Assembly (NCBI GenBank): GCA_013115135.1
Contig: JABANP010000497.1
Location: forward strand, 1-38,695
Direction of reading: 5' to 3'
DNA: 38,695 nt
From: Perkinsus olseni
Lineage: Eukaryota; Perkinsozoa; Perkinsida; Perkinsidae
Shown here piece by piece: positions 19,069 to 30,299 of the stretch (the stretch's first letter is position 1; each line of letters opens with the position of its first letter). Made by a program: the position numbers and the translations under genes. Under the pieces are notes generated by a model. The model was not told where the DNA came from and did no database searches. It was given only the letters and a program-made list of their open reading frames with translations.

Positions 19069-19597
19069 CGGGAAAAGAAAAAAAACGCGACTGCGAATGG
19101 AGATGAATTATTCGACACGGAGAGTGAGGGATAATAGAGGCCGAGAACTCTCGGCGAGCTCAGCGCCGCTGAGTCAGCGGGCCCTTCTCGCCATACCCCG
19201 CGAGAAGAGCGGCGAACAGCGCAAACGGGAGACGGGGGGTGAACTCGCACTGATGCTATCCACCGGAACTGATGACCAGGCCCCCCGGATAGGAGCGGGC
19301 GGCCAAACTAGTCCTCGACTGAATGAGGGACCAGACTCATAGGCCTCCAAGGAAAGGAGGTACGACAAGACGAGTAAGGCCTCGAGATGTCAACGCAACG
19401 AGGCTACTGATGACGCCACGTGCGCGAAGCGTGAGCAGCGTGTCCCCGGGCCAGCTGGAGGGCCTCGGGGGAGGGCCGGAGAATGACCGGCGCTAAACAC
19501 TGCTTGCCCACGATAAGAGTCACGGCGGATCACGCCCATACGGGTAGTTCCACACGCAGCCCTGGACGAAGACGCGGCCAGGCAGCCGCCCACGGGG

Positions 19598-19783
19598 TGT
19601 TGAAGAGTGGAAGCTTGTCTTGCTATCTTGCTCTCTCTCTTATTTTCTTAAGTCGCTGACATAGCTACAGTCCGTACGACAGACAGTTGGTTTCTACCAT
19701 CTCAAGTAGTATACACCCCTCGTCAGCAGTCTCTCGTATCTTGCGTTCTACGAGTACGTCCCTGCTCCACATTAGTTGCAACA
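19598..19783 (+). repeat. 5' LTR
   Basis: 186 bp, TGTTG...CAACA, identical by eye to the 3' LTR. It contains a CTCTCTCT tract and no obvious TATA box. Confidence 0.95.
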
Positions 19784-22300
19784 ATCATCCGAGAACGTTA
19801 ACTCCGAAGACGTACTTCAATGCCCCGTCAAACTAGGGAGGAAGTCTACAGCTTCGGTCGCCACACCGTCGAGAGAAGCGGGGAACTCGCAGTCAGATCC
19901 GACGGGCTCCCCGAGTGTGGTTACAGAAGGAGTCGTAGCTAAGCTTGTTGAGAGGATTGAGGGCCTATCTGCGAGGGTGGAGGCCCTTGCCTCACTGCCC
20001 CCAACGCCTCCCAATGTTACCCCTTCGACGCCATCCCAGCGACAGCCTTTGGCCCAAGAGGACCCCCTTTGCAGGTTTCCGCAGACGGAGTGTCGTCAAC
20101 TGCCCAGCCGACCGATGCTCGCAGTAAGTGTTGTCAGATAGTGCAGAATGCTCGCAAGGAGGCGAGGCAGGAATTGAAGACAACTGACTTTCCTCGATTT
20201 ATAGGAGGAAGTCCGGAGGAGATCCCAGCTACGGTCGCTTTACCGGCAACGTCAGGGGGTGGTCTATTTTCTAATTCAAGATCAACATCTACTTCAGGGT
20301 CGGTCCGAGCGCATCTAAGTAGCTTTGACCGTCTGCTTGCTACGAGCGCGATAGCCCCTGGCTCAGTGTGCTCGTACTTTCTGCTTCTCTACTCCCCTGT
20401 CAGAAGACGTCAGGAACCGTATTTCGGCTTCCACGGACTATGCTCTCTCGGAGTTCTCTGATGTTCAAGCACTGGTTGCTCGCTTCCAGGAGTTGTATAG
20501 GGACTTGAGAGCGGCGTTATTAACGACGTATCAGGATGTTAGTGAAGCAGCGAGGCTGCGACAGGAATGGCATGATTTGAGGCAGACGGCCGGGTCGTCC
20601 TATCTATCATTTCTATCCCAGGTTGACAAGTTCAGGGTAGAACTCCGCCTTCAAGGTGATACCTTATCGGATTCGGCTGTGTTTGACAAGCTGATCAACT
20701 GTGCATTGGCACCCTTCAACGACTGGGCCCTGCAGTATCTTCTGTCTGGTACCGCTCTGGCTACAGCAAGATCTCAGTTGGAGTCTCGAGCTAAGTTATG
20801 GCGATCACAGGCCCCTTCTTCCGTGCCACCTGTTCCAGAGGTGGCTACCTTGGGGACCCCCGGTCGGCGTTTCCCTCATTTGAAATCTTTGCCTTTTGAT
20901 ACTTGTAAGCGTTGTTTGATCAAAGGGCATAAAGCTCGGGATTGTCCTGATGATCTGCCTAATAGCATTGAGTCACGATGCCTTGCATGTGGCAACTTTG
21001 GGCATCGAGCCTCCGAATGTAGACTGGCCAAGGATCGTAAGTTGCACTGCGACCGTTGTGGCCAGTTCGGGCACTTGTGTTACTCGTGTCGTAAGCCCAG
21101 GAAATCGAATTCTGTTTCAGCTCCTGAGAATCAGTCTAGTAGTCGGTCTAGTAACCAGTCGATTCCTGAGGCTCAGTCTTGCGACGCTTTGAGTTCTAGC
21201 CGCTTGCCACCCAATGCCACTCCGGATGCGGCATGGGTGGCTACTCTGCAATGCGAGCCAGTGAACGAGATTCTATCCGATGATTATCAGTCTGCTCCTC
21301 TCCGTGTTCCAGTTGATGTCGTCGCTTGCTCGCAATCTGTATCTCCTGGGAGTTCAGCGACCTCGGTTATCGCGATGTTAGATACCGGGGCCGGTCGTAG
21401 CTTTATTAGTCAGAAGTTCCGTTCAGAGTTGCCCGTTAGTCATATAGGATCGAGCAAGCGTGTTTCGGCTAAAGCAATTTTAGCGGATGGCTCGACTTTT
21501 GAATGTCATGAAGCGGTTCGTATTAGATTACAAGTGCCACATAAAGCAACTGAGATCTGGTGTCTGGTGGCTCCGGTTCCGTTAGCAGCTGACCTCATCC
21601 TTGGTATGTCGGCTTTAAGAGCCCTCTCGTTGTTGTTACATGTTTGTTCCCAAGGTGTCATCCTCCGTGCTGCTGTTGATCGCGAGACCGCTCAGGGTAT
21701 TGTAAAAGGTCAGCCTGCACGTGACGAAGAGCCGGTCAACAACGTTGACTTTTTACACATACTTGCTGAGACTATTGAAGACGGTGATCACATCAGAGAA
21801 CATCCTACAGAGGTTGACTTCTCAGATTCCATCCTCTGTGGTTTCGACGACGGTTTCCTCGCGGAGGGTGCTGTCACCGAAGACGAGACGGTTCCTACAA
21901 AGCCGACGAAGTTCAGCTACAATCAAACTCGTTTTGAAGGCTTTGCTATAGAGAAGACCATCGACTCGGAGGGTAAGGAGACGACGGTTGAGCGTTTCTG
22001 TTACGGCGTGCCGTGGCTGAGTACAAGGAGACTACCCAAGCCCACTGCGAGTGACATCAACCGATGCATCTTGAAGCACAAGGCAGCGGCTCAGAAGTTG
22101 AAAGCAGATGATTCATTTGATAATTACGCTAAGGTGTTTCAACGTTATATCGACATGGGTGTTCTCGTCAGGGTCGATAAATCGGAGTGGGCGAAAGTTA
22201 CGGGGCTGATATCTCATTTTGCTGTGCTCAGCCCATCGAAGTCCACTCCGGTTAGGCCCGTCTTGAATGACTTTGTCTTTAGAGGCAGCAATAACGCAAG
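19784..22300 (+). pseudogene. LTR element gag, protease and RT start
   Basis: Gag begins in one frame (to about 20100), moves to another (to about 20360) and returns to the first, so two compensating shifts lie in its N-terminal half. The capsid-like part has YRDLRAALL and EWHDLRQTAGSSYLSFL. Three CCHC knuckles follow at about 20905-21095 (CKRCLIKGHKARDC, CLACGNFGHRASEC, CDRCGQFGHLCYSC). The aspartic protease has MLDTGAGRSFIS and LILGMSAL. The frame then enters the RT N-terminus (STPVRPVLNDFVF) and is broken at 22300 by the inversion; the run-on product stops at 22352. Confidence 0.85.
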
Positions 22301-22863
22301 TCGGAAAGTCAGGGCCATCACTGTCCGACAGAGTGTCATCGGGGTTCCATAAGAGGCCGAGTACCTTACAAGGATGCTCGACTGGAACTCCCACACGACA
22401 CTTCTTAGGTTGACAGTGAAAGCCGTATTTGCGACAAGTCTCTAGCAGAATACGAACTGCGTCCGACAAAAGGGACGGATCCGAGCACGCAACGATGAGA
22501 TCATCCATGTACCCTGAGTAGACAACAGAGGCCTTACTTCCGTATTGAGTATTAAATGTGGCTTGAGCTTCTCTACACATATAAGAAACAGCATGCTGCA
22601 AAGCTGCAGCGCTGTGAGGACTCCCCATAGGGGGAGAAATGAGCCGGAAAAGATCATCGCCCCAAGCCAAACAAAATAAATACTCTACATCGGGATCCGC
22701 TGAGTTCCTGAGCTGATAATAAGCACACTCCAAATCTACGAGAGCCACGGCAGGATAGGCTCTAAATGCTAACAGGTGAGGCAAAGTGCCTCTCAACACC
22801 GAATCATGGGGTTTGGTCCTGCCTAGACCAGAACCTATAAGGCCCCGAAAGACAACACCATCC
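22301..22863 (-). pseudogene. Inverted RT palm segment of the LTR element
   Basis: On the - strand this 563-bp block encodes the RT palm: DLECAYYQL (first Asp), ISPPMGSPHSAAALQ, and GYMDDLIVA (YMDD catalytic box), then LGLLWNPDD. The flanking RT sequence is on the + strand. Reversing exactly this block joins both flanks in frame with no lost or gained codon, so the breakpoints are placed between 22300/22301 and 22863/22864. No long inverted repeats border it. As it stands the copy cannot make an active RT. Confidence 0.88.
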
Positions 22864-25044
22864 TTACCCGTCGTGATGTGATGAGCCTTATTGCTCAGTG
22901 TTATGATCCGCTGGGGTTCCAGAGCAATCTCTTGCTCCGTATGCGTTATATTCTGAGACGTGAGTTTGAGCAAGATTCTGTCGGTGACTTGGATGAGTTC
23001 ATCAGCGTTGGTGCCTATAGAGCGTTAGAATCTGTTCTGGTTGAATTTGCTCGTTTCCCCCCTATAAGTCGAGTATTAAACTTGGATGCGAGCGCTGTCT
23101 TCCCTACTGTTCTGTGACGCTTCTAATTTTTGGCACCGCGGCTGTGATATGTGACTCTACTTATAACCTCGTTCGTTGCAGTGCGCACTTAATTCAGGCT
23201 GCGAAGCAGCCTTGGTCTATAGTTCGTAAAGAACTTTTATCGTGCTTGGAAGCGGCTCTGCTTTTATGCAGAAACCGCTCGCGCGTTGAGGTCTGTTAAG
23301 TTGTGCGTTCCTGCTCCTGAGTTGTACACCGACAACGAGGCCAATTATTATAGGTTATGTAGGGCCTTTCGGCTCGTTAAGCAGTCATCTGACTTCGAGG
23401 CTTTTCGCTGCGGCTGGAAATCTGTTACCGTTCCGTCATGGGAGCTGAAGACTCTGTTCAAAATTGCCCAGCTGCTGGTACCATATGGTGGTCGAGTCTT
23501 CCATTTGTCTGGCAAGGGGAATCCAAGTGACTGTTATTCGCGAGGTCTCTCTCTTCGATGCTGTCCCTGTGCTGACCCGCTCTTGATTGAAGCAGTTCGT
23601 CAAGCTCGCCTTCGCTCTGACAGTAGCGACTGTGTGAAATTAAGTGATGATATGATCATGTCGAAGTTGCTGACTGCAATTGATGATGATCCTAGTATTA
23701 TTAAACCATTGAAAGATTATGTTAAGCTTAAGCAGAGGGATGATTCTGATTTCAAGCCCCTCTTAGACCCTTCTTGTAATTCGAAGGCCGATGCTAGGAC
23801 TCTCCGCAAGTACTCTGTTGTTGCTGATGCTTCCGGAGACCCGTTGAAGGCCTATGTAGTGAACTCGGTTACTCGCGGGTTAGCTGTTCCTCGGGAACTG
23901 AGGCGTGAAGTTTGTGATAGGCTTCATTTGTATTATGCTCACTTAGGGGCCTATAAGCTGTATAGGTCTGTCAAATTTGATTTCGACGCTGGTCCTCTCT
24001 CTGAGTATTTGCGAGCTCAACGGCGTTGTCTTATATGTCGTGCTCAACGCAATACTCGTACGGTCTCTCACGTTTTTGGGGTCTCAGCTGCTCAAGGCTA
24101 CACAGCCTTGGGAGCTCCTAGGGATTGACCTCCTAGGACCCTACAAGCAAGAGGGCTGCCGTTCTCCGTATCACGACTCTTTGATGTGTTTGTTGGTGGT
24201 GGACGTTGTGACTGGATATGTAGCTCATGCTATAATCCCTCACTACGCACCCACTCATCTCTTGTTGGCCGGGCTCGAAAGTATTTTCCAAGCCCATGGT
24301 TATCCTTTGGGGCTACTATCTGATGCTGATGCCCGCTTTACCAACCTAGGTGCAGTTATATGGAGTCGTGCTTTGGGTATTCGATGGGCGAGGAGTGTCG
24401 GCCATGCTAGTCGTCTGAACGGTTGGCACGAGTCCCGCCATCGTCTTGTAAATTTTATGTTACGTTGCCTTATTCAGCAGAATGGCAACGCTGCTAGCTG
24501 GACGGCTCTGATGCCGAGGGTTTGCTTCATTGTGAACAACATTGTCAGGTCTTCTCTGTCCTCTTCAACTTATAGTAGTGACCTACACTATGTTCACGGG
24601 AGATGCTTACCCCCTTCAATGGCACCAGGTCGTACCCTATCCAAGGAGGCTGCTGACAGTCTCGATCATCATATTCCTTTGAGGATGCCAGACCGTGCTG
24701 ATGCTGACGAGTTGCTTCGTGATGTTGCGTCTCGAGTATCTTCCGACTGTAAGTGGATCCAGGTGAGCGCTGAGAATGAAGATGCTATTCTTCGTGCTCG
24801 ATCCACCTTCGGTGATGCTTCTCTCGCTCGGTCTGATTTCTCTACATTATCGGTGGGAGATCATGTTCTTCGTTACAATCATGGTCGTAACAAGTTAGGC
24901 CAGAAATGGCTCACTGGTACTGTCTATGTTGTGAGAGCCATTAAGGGCTGTGTAGCTGTTATCTCTCCCATCAACTCTCCTTCTTTGTTGTATGAGTACA
25001 TCGGTAACCTCAAGATGATTACTTCCGCGGCGGGGGAATGTTGA
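22864..25044 (+). pseudogene. LTR element RT end, RNase H and integrase
   Basis: Starts in frame after the inversion with MSLIAQCYDPLGF. At the RNase H start the frame shifts twice (near 23110 and 23150) around FCDAS and RKELLSCLEA, then continues through YTDNEAN. The integrase zinc finger (HLYYAHLG...CLICRAQR) lies near 23925-24045; another shift near 24070 leads into the integrase core, with Asp in ELLGIDLLGPY, Asp in LLSDADARF and Glu in NGWHESRH. A C-terminal barrel-like region (VGDHVLRYNHGRN...) ends at 25044. The catalytic triad is complete but spread over frames. Confidence 0.85.
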
Positions 25045-25224
25045 AGAGTGGAAGCTTGTCTTGCTATCTTGCTCTCTCTCTTATTTTCTTAAGTCGCTGA
25101 CATAGCTACAGTCCGTACGACAGACAGTTGGTTTCTACCATCTCAAGTAGTATACACCCCTCGTCAGCAGTCTCTCGTATCTTGCGTTCTACGAGTACGT
25201 CCCTGCTCCACATTAGTTGCAACA
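25039..25224 (+). repeat. 3' LTR
   Basis: 186 bp, identical to the 5' LTR. The integrase frame stops at the TGA formed by its first bases. The purine tract at 25027-25038 lies immediately upstream. Confidence 0.95.
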
Positions 25225-25343
25225 GGGGCACGCCACGCACGACCGCGCGAAGAGGGGGCTTCTGCAGGCAGACGCAAGAGCAACGCTCTAAGACCGTCCA
25301 CGCACGCAAGGGAGCCCATTCATGGAGGAGACAAAGAAATCTA

Positions 25344-25552
25344 AAAAAAAAGAGAGAGAGCGTCAGGGGAACGACGCTCGACTTCCGAGCCGTTAGCAAG
25401 CACCTGATAACCCAAGCCGGTAGTCAGGGTACTAGCTTGCTAGCGTGGGAGGCACAGTCGGGACACTAGGTGTCCCGCTGTGCACACAATATAACACAGC
25501 ATCTCTCCGCGCCGGTTTTAACCTAGATAAACTACTCGTTTATCCGCTGAAT
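25344..25552 (-). repeat. DIRS repeat A1 (5' terminus)
   Basis: 209-bp copy apparently identical to A2. Its right end (CCGCTGAAT) abuts the interrupted host frame, which resumes with ATGCATTC. Confidence 0.9.
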
Positions 25553-26018
25553 GCATTCTCTGATGGGCCTAGCATGCCTCCCTGAGGCTGAATGTCGAGA
25601 GACGTGGGAGGTGCTGAAAACCGAACCGCCGGCAGCCGATCCGCAGGTTCAGAACCTCGTACAGTACTTGGACGGAACCTGTTTCGGGGATAATGCGGTA
25701 CACTCCGCTACGGAATGGGCATGCGAGCCGAGGGAGAACACTCCTCCTCAGAGGGCAACGAATCATCACATCAATGAAGGTGTGACAAGAAGCTCCTCTT
25801 TCCAGGTACTGTGCGACAAGATGCTGATGTTGCAAGTGAAAGCTGAGGTGACGCTGAATTCTGTAGAGCAGGGACTCCCTGCCAGGGAGAACCTGCCGTC
25901 GCATCGCGGAGCAAGAAACCTAAGAGGCTTCGCCACTATGATCACGAGGAAGAGGTATCTGGAGCTCATTTCTCGGCTATGCGGTGTCAAGAGGCGTGTG
26001 GTTGATGTGCACGGGTAG
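25551..26018 (+). pseudogene. 3' part of the frame split by the DIRS element
   Basis: 155 codons open to a TAG at 26016. The composition is protein-like (MHSLMGLACLPEAECRETW at its start), with a basic C-terminus (MITRKRYLELISRLCG). It is in frame with 13030-13256 once the element is taken out. A stretch RATNHHINEG resembles the conserved Asn/His/Glu-Gly region near the end of MULE transposases, but that match is weak, so the gene may itself be an older transposon. It contains one single-base-centred palindrome (25868-25882, arm GCAGGGA). Confidence 0.45.
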
Positions 26019-27742
26019 TGCGTCGGCAATGCAGCATTGCTGATTGACTTGGCCCAATTTTGAGTGCAGTGCGTGTCCCATGTTTCTTGATCCCATGATG
26101 GGATTCCCATCCTTTCTTATGGACGGCCTGGAGTAGTTTTTTAGCGAACGACCCGTGATGGCGAGTTCTGTCTGTTTGTTGGGAATGTTAATCCAGGACG
26201 TTTAACGCAAGATATAGCAAGTTGATACTTCAGCTAATATAGCCCAAAGCACGAGACCATTCGTGTGACGCGGGAGCAGCACGTCATGGCGAAGTTAATG
26301 GACAGCGTGCGTGCTGAGGAGACAGTGTCTCAGAGCCTCTGAGACAGAGGTATATCATTTGTAAAGCGAGCTGATGTTCAATAATCTGATACTGATGTAC
26401 TAGGTTCGATGATCCAGGATCATACTACAGTATACGGAGTACACGCAACAGCGGACATGACTGAAATCATTTATTCGCTAAGTCCGTAAGCGGAAGAATG
26501 TCTCAGGCGAGGGTCGAACGCGGGCGTAAGAGTTTCCATCCATGAGTATTACCAGTTGATCAGAAAATACCCTGTGCGGGGCTGTTTGCCAGCATGACGT
26601 AGCGCAACCCGGAGCACATGCATATCGCTCGGCCGGGAATGCGATACTAAGCGTGCGCTTAGTGTACGCACCAATAATTTGCGCAATGGTTGAAGTCTGA
26701 GTGCGTTTTTGAGTATCATTTTCAACTTGGGCTATCTCCTTTTGTGTTTGCGGTAATGTCGTGACTCACGACTCGTGAGTGAGATGCGTGTTGGACATCG
26801 AGGGACAGCGGCGTCTGTGCATTGACGGGGTGTCCCCTCCCCTAGGTGTCGTATTCCGGAAAGGAATGCCTGTGGAGCAGCACGAATCTGGTGTAGTACA
26901 TGTGGTATGGAGGAGGGTGGGTTCGAGCTGTATAACTGAACCGCGTTTGATTCGCGCTACTCAGGGTTTTGCGCAGTGTTGCGTAGTTGGGCAGGAGAAT
27001 TGTACCGTTCAAATTACTCGTAAGACGTCGTCTTGAAGCCAACGTTCTCACCGTCTCACTGCTTTTTACGAGATAAATCTCCCATGTAAGGCCTGTCAGA
27101 CTGTCTGGATAAGCTAGAACGCAGTTTGCGTGGGGACTCCCACTTACTAGGTGGCACTTAGAGTACGCTCGTGGCGGCGCGTGCTAGCCGCTTAGAAGCC
27201 CAAATTCTCGACCCACAAGCATGTCAATATTAGTGGCGAGGCAGTAAGCTCGCTGGATGAAGTCAAACCCTTCTCCCCACTTGGGAGTCCCAAGTAGGGA
27301 CTCGCAGTCCCGCCGCGACTTGGCTGGGAGTCATTTTCTCATTTCCTAATCTGAGCATTACATGCATGGCTCAGACAACCCAGGTCGTTGCATAGATTAG
27401 CAGGATAATCCTGCCAGGATTAGCTTGGATTAGCGTATTGGCTCGGATTTGCAGAGTTTGCACGGATTAGCACATATTGCATGGATCCAACCGATCTTCC
27501 ATGCCGTGCCCGGTATGTGTAGTGTGAGGGTGTGCTCGAATTCATACGGCGGAGACCTCATTCAGTTTGAGCAAACAATGCTTAGGGCTCAGCCCGCCCC
27601 GCCTTCCAATGATAAACCGAGGTGTCGGGGAGCATTGTCTGTGTTGTTCGGGCCAAGACCGTTAACGCAGCCGTGGCTCTGCACGGCCCTTTGCTAATTC
27701 TAGCGTTGAACTACTATCGTGAATAATCGTTGTGCCACACCC
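26019..27742. other. Gene-free region rich in palindromes
   Basis: No convincing coding frame. It holds single-base-centred palindromes at 26026, 26097, 26326, 26409, 26764, 27279 and 27400, an 8-bp palindrome with a TG centre at 26646-26663, a tRNA-like segment, and a short cluster of GGATTAGC words at about 27395-27470. Confidence 0.6.
26505..26580 (-). repeat. tRNA-like remnant
   Basis: On the - strand, GATCAACTGGTAATACTCA resembles a D-arm/A-box and CGCGTTCGACCCTCGCC a T-arm/B-box, about 30 nt apart. The acceptor ends do not pair well. Probably a tRNA pseudogene or SINE head. Confidence 0.4.
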
Positions 27743-28624
27743 TTTTTTTTTTTTACGGTCCGTAAACCATTCGACGGAATGGAGTAGGGAGAGGACTATA
27801 ATGATGCTATAAAGCTATAACCCTCTCGCTAAAGCAACGAACCGCGCGACATTAATAGTGTTTTCACGAACAAAGTCGTCTTTATCCGCCACAATACGAG
27901 AATGCCCGAAACACTGAATTCGAATATTCTCATATTTTTGGCAAACGAATAATCTATGACTAATATCGTCAACAACTTCATTATCGTCGTCAGTACACAA
28001 GGTACATAAAGGACTATCTACTTTCCCTATTCTGAATAAATAGTCATGACAGACTGACCAATGACCAGATAAGATCTGATTCACATTCGAATGTACATAA
28101 CGAATTGTAACATTAGGAAGTGACATCATATCTGGTATTGTATCGGGGAGATCAATCATGGGATTACATCTGCGACCCCGATTAATGAAGGACTTAATAG
28201 CCGAAGGTGGCAGGGGACACTCACACTGAACCAATTCAGTGCCTTCCTTCGCCAATGCATCCACAAGATCATTACGGATCAAACCACAATGGGAACTAAC
28301 CCATACAAACTCACAGGAAGCTACATCACATGATATTTGGTGTAGCATTCTCCAAAGTGGAATGATATCTGTACTCAGATTATAAGGATCACCCTGTAGA
28401 GCCGTGTAGAGAGACAAAGAATCACTAACAAACAGAACTGTACTAGTATCGTCCAAGTTCTGTTGGATTAGATGCTTCGCACAATTCTGAACTGCTAGAA
28501 TCTCTGCAGTATATGATGAAGCTAGAATCCCTGCAGGAGCGCTATCCTCCCACACAGGTTCCCACCCTTTTCCTGTGGTGGATTTATAGGGAAACTTGTT
28601 GTGAATATCATAGAGCACCGCACT
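27743..28624 (-). mobile_element. 5'-truncated LINE: RNase H 3' end with A tail
   Basis: The - strand frame 28624-27815 encodes the C-terminal part of a non-LTR retrotransposon polyprotein. RNase H landmarks are YTAEILAVQ (Glu), VSDSLSLY (Asp) and WVSSHCGLIRNDLVDALAK. A C-terminal segment (LSGHWSVCHDYLFRIG, then CTLC) is typical of LINE RNase H tails. The first catalytic Asp region and all of RT are missing; a stop sits just upstream at 28625. After the stop codon, 12 A residues (27743-27754, T on the + strand) look like the tail. I found no target-site duplication. Confidence 0.75.
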
Positions 28625-28760
28625 TTACTAGCACAGTTAGTTGCCTGGATCTACGAAAGATATCAATCAAGGCACACAATGGATCACCACAATGTGGTGA
28701 CCACATTTCTAGGCACTGCGATTTTGCTTCATTACTACTTACCTGTTAGACTATAATCAC

Positions 28761-29129
28761 TTACCTTGTCGGGCCATTCGGGTGTATCGGGTGACATAGG
28801 ACGCCACACACAGGGAGAGGTGTACTAAGCCATGTTGAGCCATGTACTCCATAGTGGAAGTGTCCCGTCCCGAGCCCTGTCTGTACTGAGTTAAAGTGCA
28901 GGAGTACGTGGCAGGAAGGAGTAGCCGAACGGAGTTGATTCACATATGAACTAACATAGTTAGAGAGGCCTAGCAGGCAGTATAGCTGCCGATATGTTCT
29001 GGCTGGTGAGATTGGATTCACTTTTATAGCGGCTCTCCCCTGTAGCTGTGTTGGTTGGGACACTGGGCATGCGTGCAGGTGTGGCGGTGTCACGGAGGGA
29101 CACCAGTAACCACAAGTATATCGTACCAT
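28761..29129 (-). pseudogene. Possible retroelement connection-region remnant
   Basis: The 122-codon frame contains RTYRQLYCLLGLSNYVSSYV, which recalls the FLGLxNYYRRFI segment after the RT of Ty3-type elements. The rest does not match, and there is no RT or RNase H motif nearby. Weak call; it could be chance. Confidence 0.22.
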
Positions 29130-29370
29130 ATGCGCCTTGCACTCACGTGCAGGAGTACACGTGCTACACTAAGCTACAGAATCTCCCCTCAAGATCGGGT
29201 CCCCCTTTTTTTGAGCCAGGTAAAATGACCGGAGCATCGCTCAATGAGTCGACTCAATGAGCCCTGTTTTAAATAGCCACACTGCACCGAGCTATACTGC
29301 AAGTCCTGCTCATATCCGATGCTTCATTTTCAGAGTTAACTCCTCATACAACGGCTCCCCCATCTCAATG

Positions 29371-30299
29371 ATGAGATTCTTCACAACCTGGCTCATCTCC
29401 ACCACGGTGAACACGGGGGCTCAGTTCATTGGTAAATACGTAGTTGACCCGCCATTTGCCACTGATGTAACTGCCGACATAAACGAGGCTGGTGAGTTTG
29501 AATACACTATGGTGTTTCCTGGCCAGCGGCCCGTGGTCAGTGCTCGGTATCCCCTCGTAGAAGGAGGACCTGAAAAATACTTCGTTGACTTTCAAGCCAA
29601 AGACGGCGGGTCCTTCTCGGATTTTCAAATCCGGTCTACTACCTTGGGTTTGGGGTTATCAATGATCAACTTTGATGGCCCAAACTCTCTCCGTATTCGG
29701 TCCGAGAATGGGTTCGTCGCTTTCACCAGAGCAGCTCTCCCTCTATCACAGGGTACATATTTTTATAGCGAGGGTGACAGCTTTAAGATGACCATGGAGG
29801 TTGCAGCGCAGTCTCCCAAAGAGGTCACACGGACTGTGAAAATGACCGTCAATTGTAGTCTCGGCGGAGCGATTCTCCTAGGTACTCAGTTGTCAACAGC
29901 ATTCGAGCTGGACGAGAGGCCCATTGCAGCTGCGGTCAGTGCTACTGTTGGGGATTTCTTCACTTCTGCAGGGCAAACTTGTTCAAGGACCGATCTACTG
30001 ACGAACGACAATATCTTCGTTGTAGCAACAGCTACAGAAACAAGAGAGTGCCTGCAGGTTGGTGAGAGTACTGTCTTCGCCCTCGACAAAGTCCAATGAA
30101 GATCATTTCAGAAGATGGTCTACCGCTTCGCAGCCTGCGAATCGCAGTAAATTACTGTCAGTAACTGCGATGGTTCGCTCCCGAAGTTATTGATCCCTGG
30201 ATGTTCAAAAAGCTATCCTGTGCAAGGAAGGCCGCAGGCTTTACTGAGGGTGAAACCATCGCGGCAGGGGACGTAGTCACACAATCCTGCACTACTTAA
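29371..30299 (+). CDS. Predicted secreted protein, lineage-specific
   Basis: The ATG at 29371 (another at 29368) opens a hydrophobic, signal-like start MRFFTTWLISTTVNTGAQF, followed by a beta-rich, Thr/Ser-containing domain (KYVVDPPFATDV, FSDFQIRSTTLGLGLSMINF). The direct frame stops at 30099. A GTGAGA...CGCAG intron at 30062-30147 fits the phases and extends the protein to 30299, giving 280 residues with extra Cys (VSNCDG, KLSCARK, QSCTT). The upstream TTTTCAG at 29327-29333 could be an acceptor for an earlier exon. The style matches small secreted proteins of Perkinsus-like protists; no function can be assigned. Confidence 0.45.

Larger units (their letters stand above)
19598..25224 (+). 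mobile_element. BEL/Pao-like LTR retrotransposon nested in DIRS leader
   Basis: 5,627 bp bounded by identical 186-bp LTRs starting TGTTG and ending CAACA, flanked by a 4-bp GGGG duplication (19594-19597 and 25225-25228). The order gag, protease, RT, RNase H, integrase fits BEL/Pao or Ty3; the block after RT (IAQCYDPLGF) is typical of BEL/Pao. A purine-rich tract (GCGGCGGGGGAA) precedes the 3' LTR. No clear tRNA primer site follows the 5' LTR. The copy is defective: RT palm segment 22301-22863 is inverted, and reading frames shift in gag, RNase H and near the start of the integrase core. Identical LTRs date the insertion as recent relative to the DIRS element it interrupts. Confidence 0.88.
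13257..25550 (-). mobile_element. DIRS-order YR retrotransposon, split direct repeats
   Basis: On the - strand the order is A1 (25344-25552), leader, gag, RT/RNase H, tyrosine recombinase, B1 (13644-13805), A2 (13437-13645), B2 (13255-13416). This A1...B1-A2-B2 layout is the split-direct-repeat arrangement of PAT/Ngaro/Kangaroo-type elements. Without the nested LTR element it is about 6.7 kb, a normal size. No target duplication is seen: both ends abut a single AT, and AT is also shared at the internal A2/B1 junction, as expected if a circular intermediate recombined at AT. The A and B copies look identical, so the insertion is young. There are no terminal inverted repeats of the DIRS1 kind. 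Confidence 0.88.

Noticed and set aside
19779..19800. Sequence after the 5' LTR (AATCATCCGAGA) matching the intron tRNA-like sequence at 10320-10403
   Set aside because: A primer site should be complementary to the tRNA; here the sense strand matches, so the 12-nt likeness is probably chance.
26779..27036. 85-codon + strand frame
   Set aside because: No motif or signal peptide, lies among palindromes, and likely reflects chance openness.
27743..28800. Target-site duplication flanking the LINE fragment
   Set aside because: The sequence after the A tail (GGGTGTGGCAC on the - strand) is not found near the truncated 5' end.
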